Source: Pelodera strongyloides (lineage: Eukaryota; Nematoda; Chromadorea; Rhabditida; Rhabditidae). From it: a stretch of 64,000 nucleotides of DNA. Location: positions 342,807 through 406,806 of the forward strand of contig JAANDG010000060.1 in assembly GCA_036852015.1 (NCBI GenBank), in the 5' to 3' direction. The notes under the pieces are model-generated. The model made no database searches, was not told the origin of the DNA, and worked only from the letters and a program-made list of their open reading frames with translations. The translations under genes and the position numbers were made by a program. Of this stretch, positions 63,891 to 64,000 are shown piece by piece; within the stretch, counting starts at the first letter, position 1, and every line of letters begins with the position of its first letter.

Positions 63891-64000
63891 GTAGGCACAG
63901 TTATTCAATTTTGTGATTTTTAGAATAGTTTGGCGTGGTATGGCACGTTTTTTCCCTTAAAAGTATACTGGTAGAGTATTATACGCAAATTTGTGTGCCG

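Overview
This is a 64 kb piece of an AT-rich animal genome, almost certainly a nematode. The signs are genes split into many small exons, introns mostly ending in a TTTCAG-type acceptor, a splice acceptor just 5' of the start codon in several genes (as for spliced-leader trans-splicing), many short palindromic transposon copies, and protein kinase, homeobox and LIM genes in the form expected of a metazoan. There are no operon-like bacterial features, CRISPR arrays or rRNA genes.

Layout. (1) 1-5050, minus strand: the first seven exons of a myotonic-dystrophy-type kinase (MRCK / CDC42BP, mrck-1-like), running off the left edge in the middle of the kinase domain. (2) 5-18.7 kb: mostly repeats, with a poorly resolved minus-strand gene at 10.66-11.57 kb and a decayed coding-like patch near 15.3-15.9 kb. 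(3) 18.7-21.1 kb, plus strand: a complete five-exon gene for a small secreted 18-cysteine protein. (4) 22.6-28.3 kb, minus strand: a gene of about 17 exons that I do not recognise; its first half looks globular and its tail is rich in Asn, Gln, Pro and Tyr. (5) 29.4-32.2 kb, minus strand: a brain-specific-homeobox (bsh/BSX, tab-1-like) gene. (6) 32-37 kb: repeats. (7) 37.0-39.7 kb, plus strand: a nine-exon gene whose product has a RING-like Cys/His cluster. (8) 41.3-50.6 kb, plus strand: a complete 20-exon dihydroxyacetone-phosphate acyltransferase (GNPAT) homologue, ending in a peroxisomal-type tripeptide and carrying a CR1/L3-like non-LTR retrotransposon in its second intron. (9) 50.7-53.0 kb, minus strand: a multi-pass membrane protein missing its first exon(s). 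(10) 53.3-54.7 kb, plus strand: a two-LIM-domain protein, followed by a tiny convergent two-exon minus-strand gene. (11) 55-63 kb: repeats, including a Penelope-like inverted repeat carrying a hammerhead-ribozyme-like core. (12) 63.0 kb to the right edge: the start of a type II membrane protein.

The exon models were built by hand by matching splice sites and reading phase. In most genes every junction keeps the frame, which is strong internal support. The exceptions are stated entry by entry. The genes have no evident shared pathway; they are ordinary single-copy neighbours in a transposon-rich region.

The most unusual features are the repeats: several palindromic families that share the same terminal TTTAAAG motif but differ inside, one copy lying directly against a splice donor, an exact duplication of a splice donor in the homeobox gene, a probable GC-AG intron in the acyltransferase gene, and the ribozyme-like inverted repeat.
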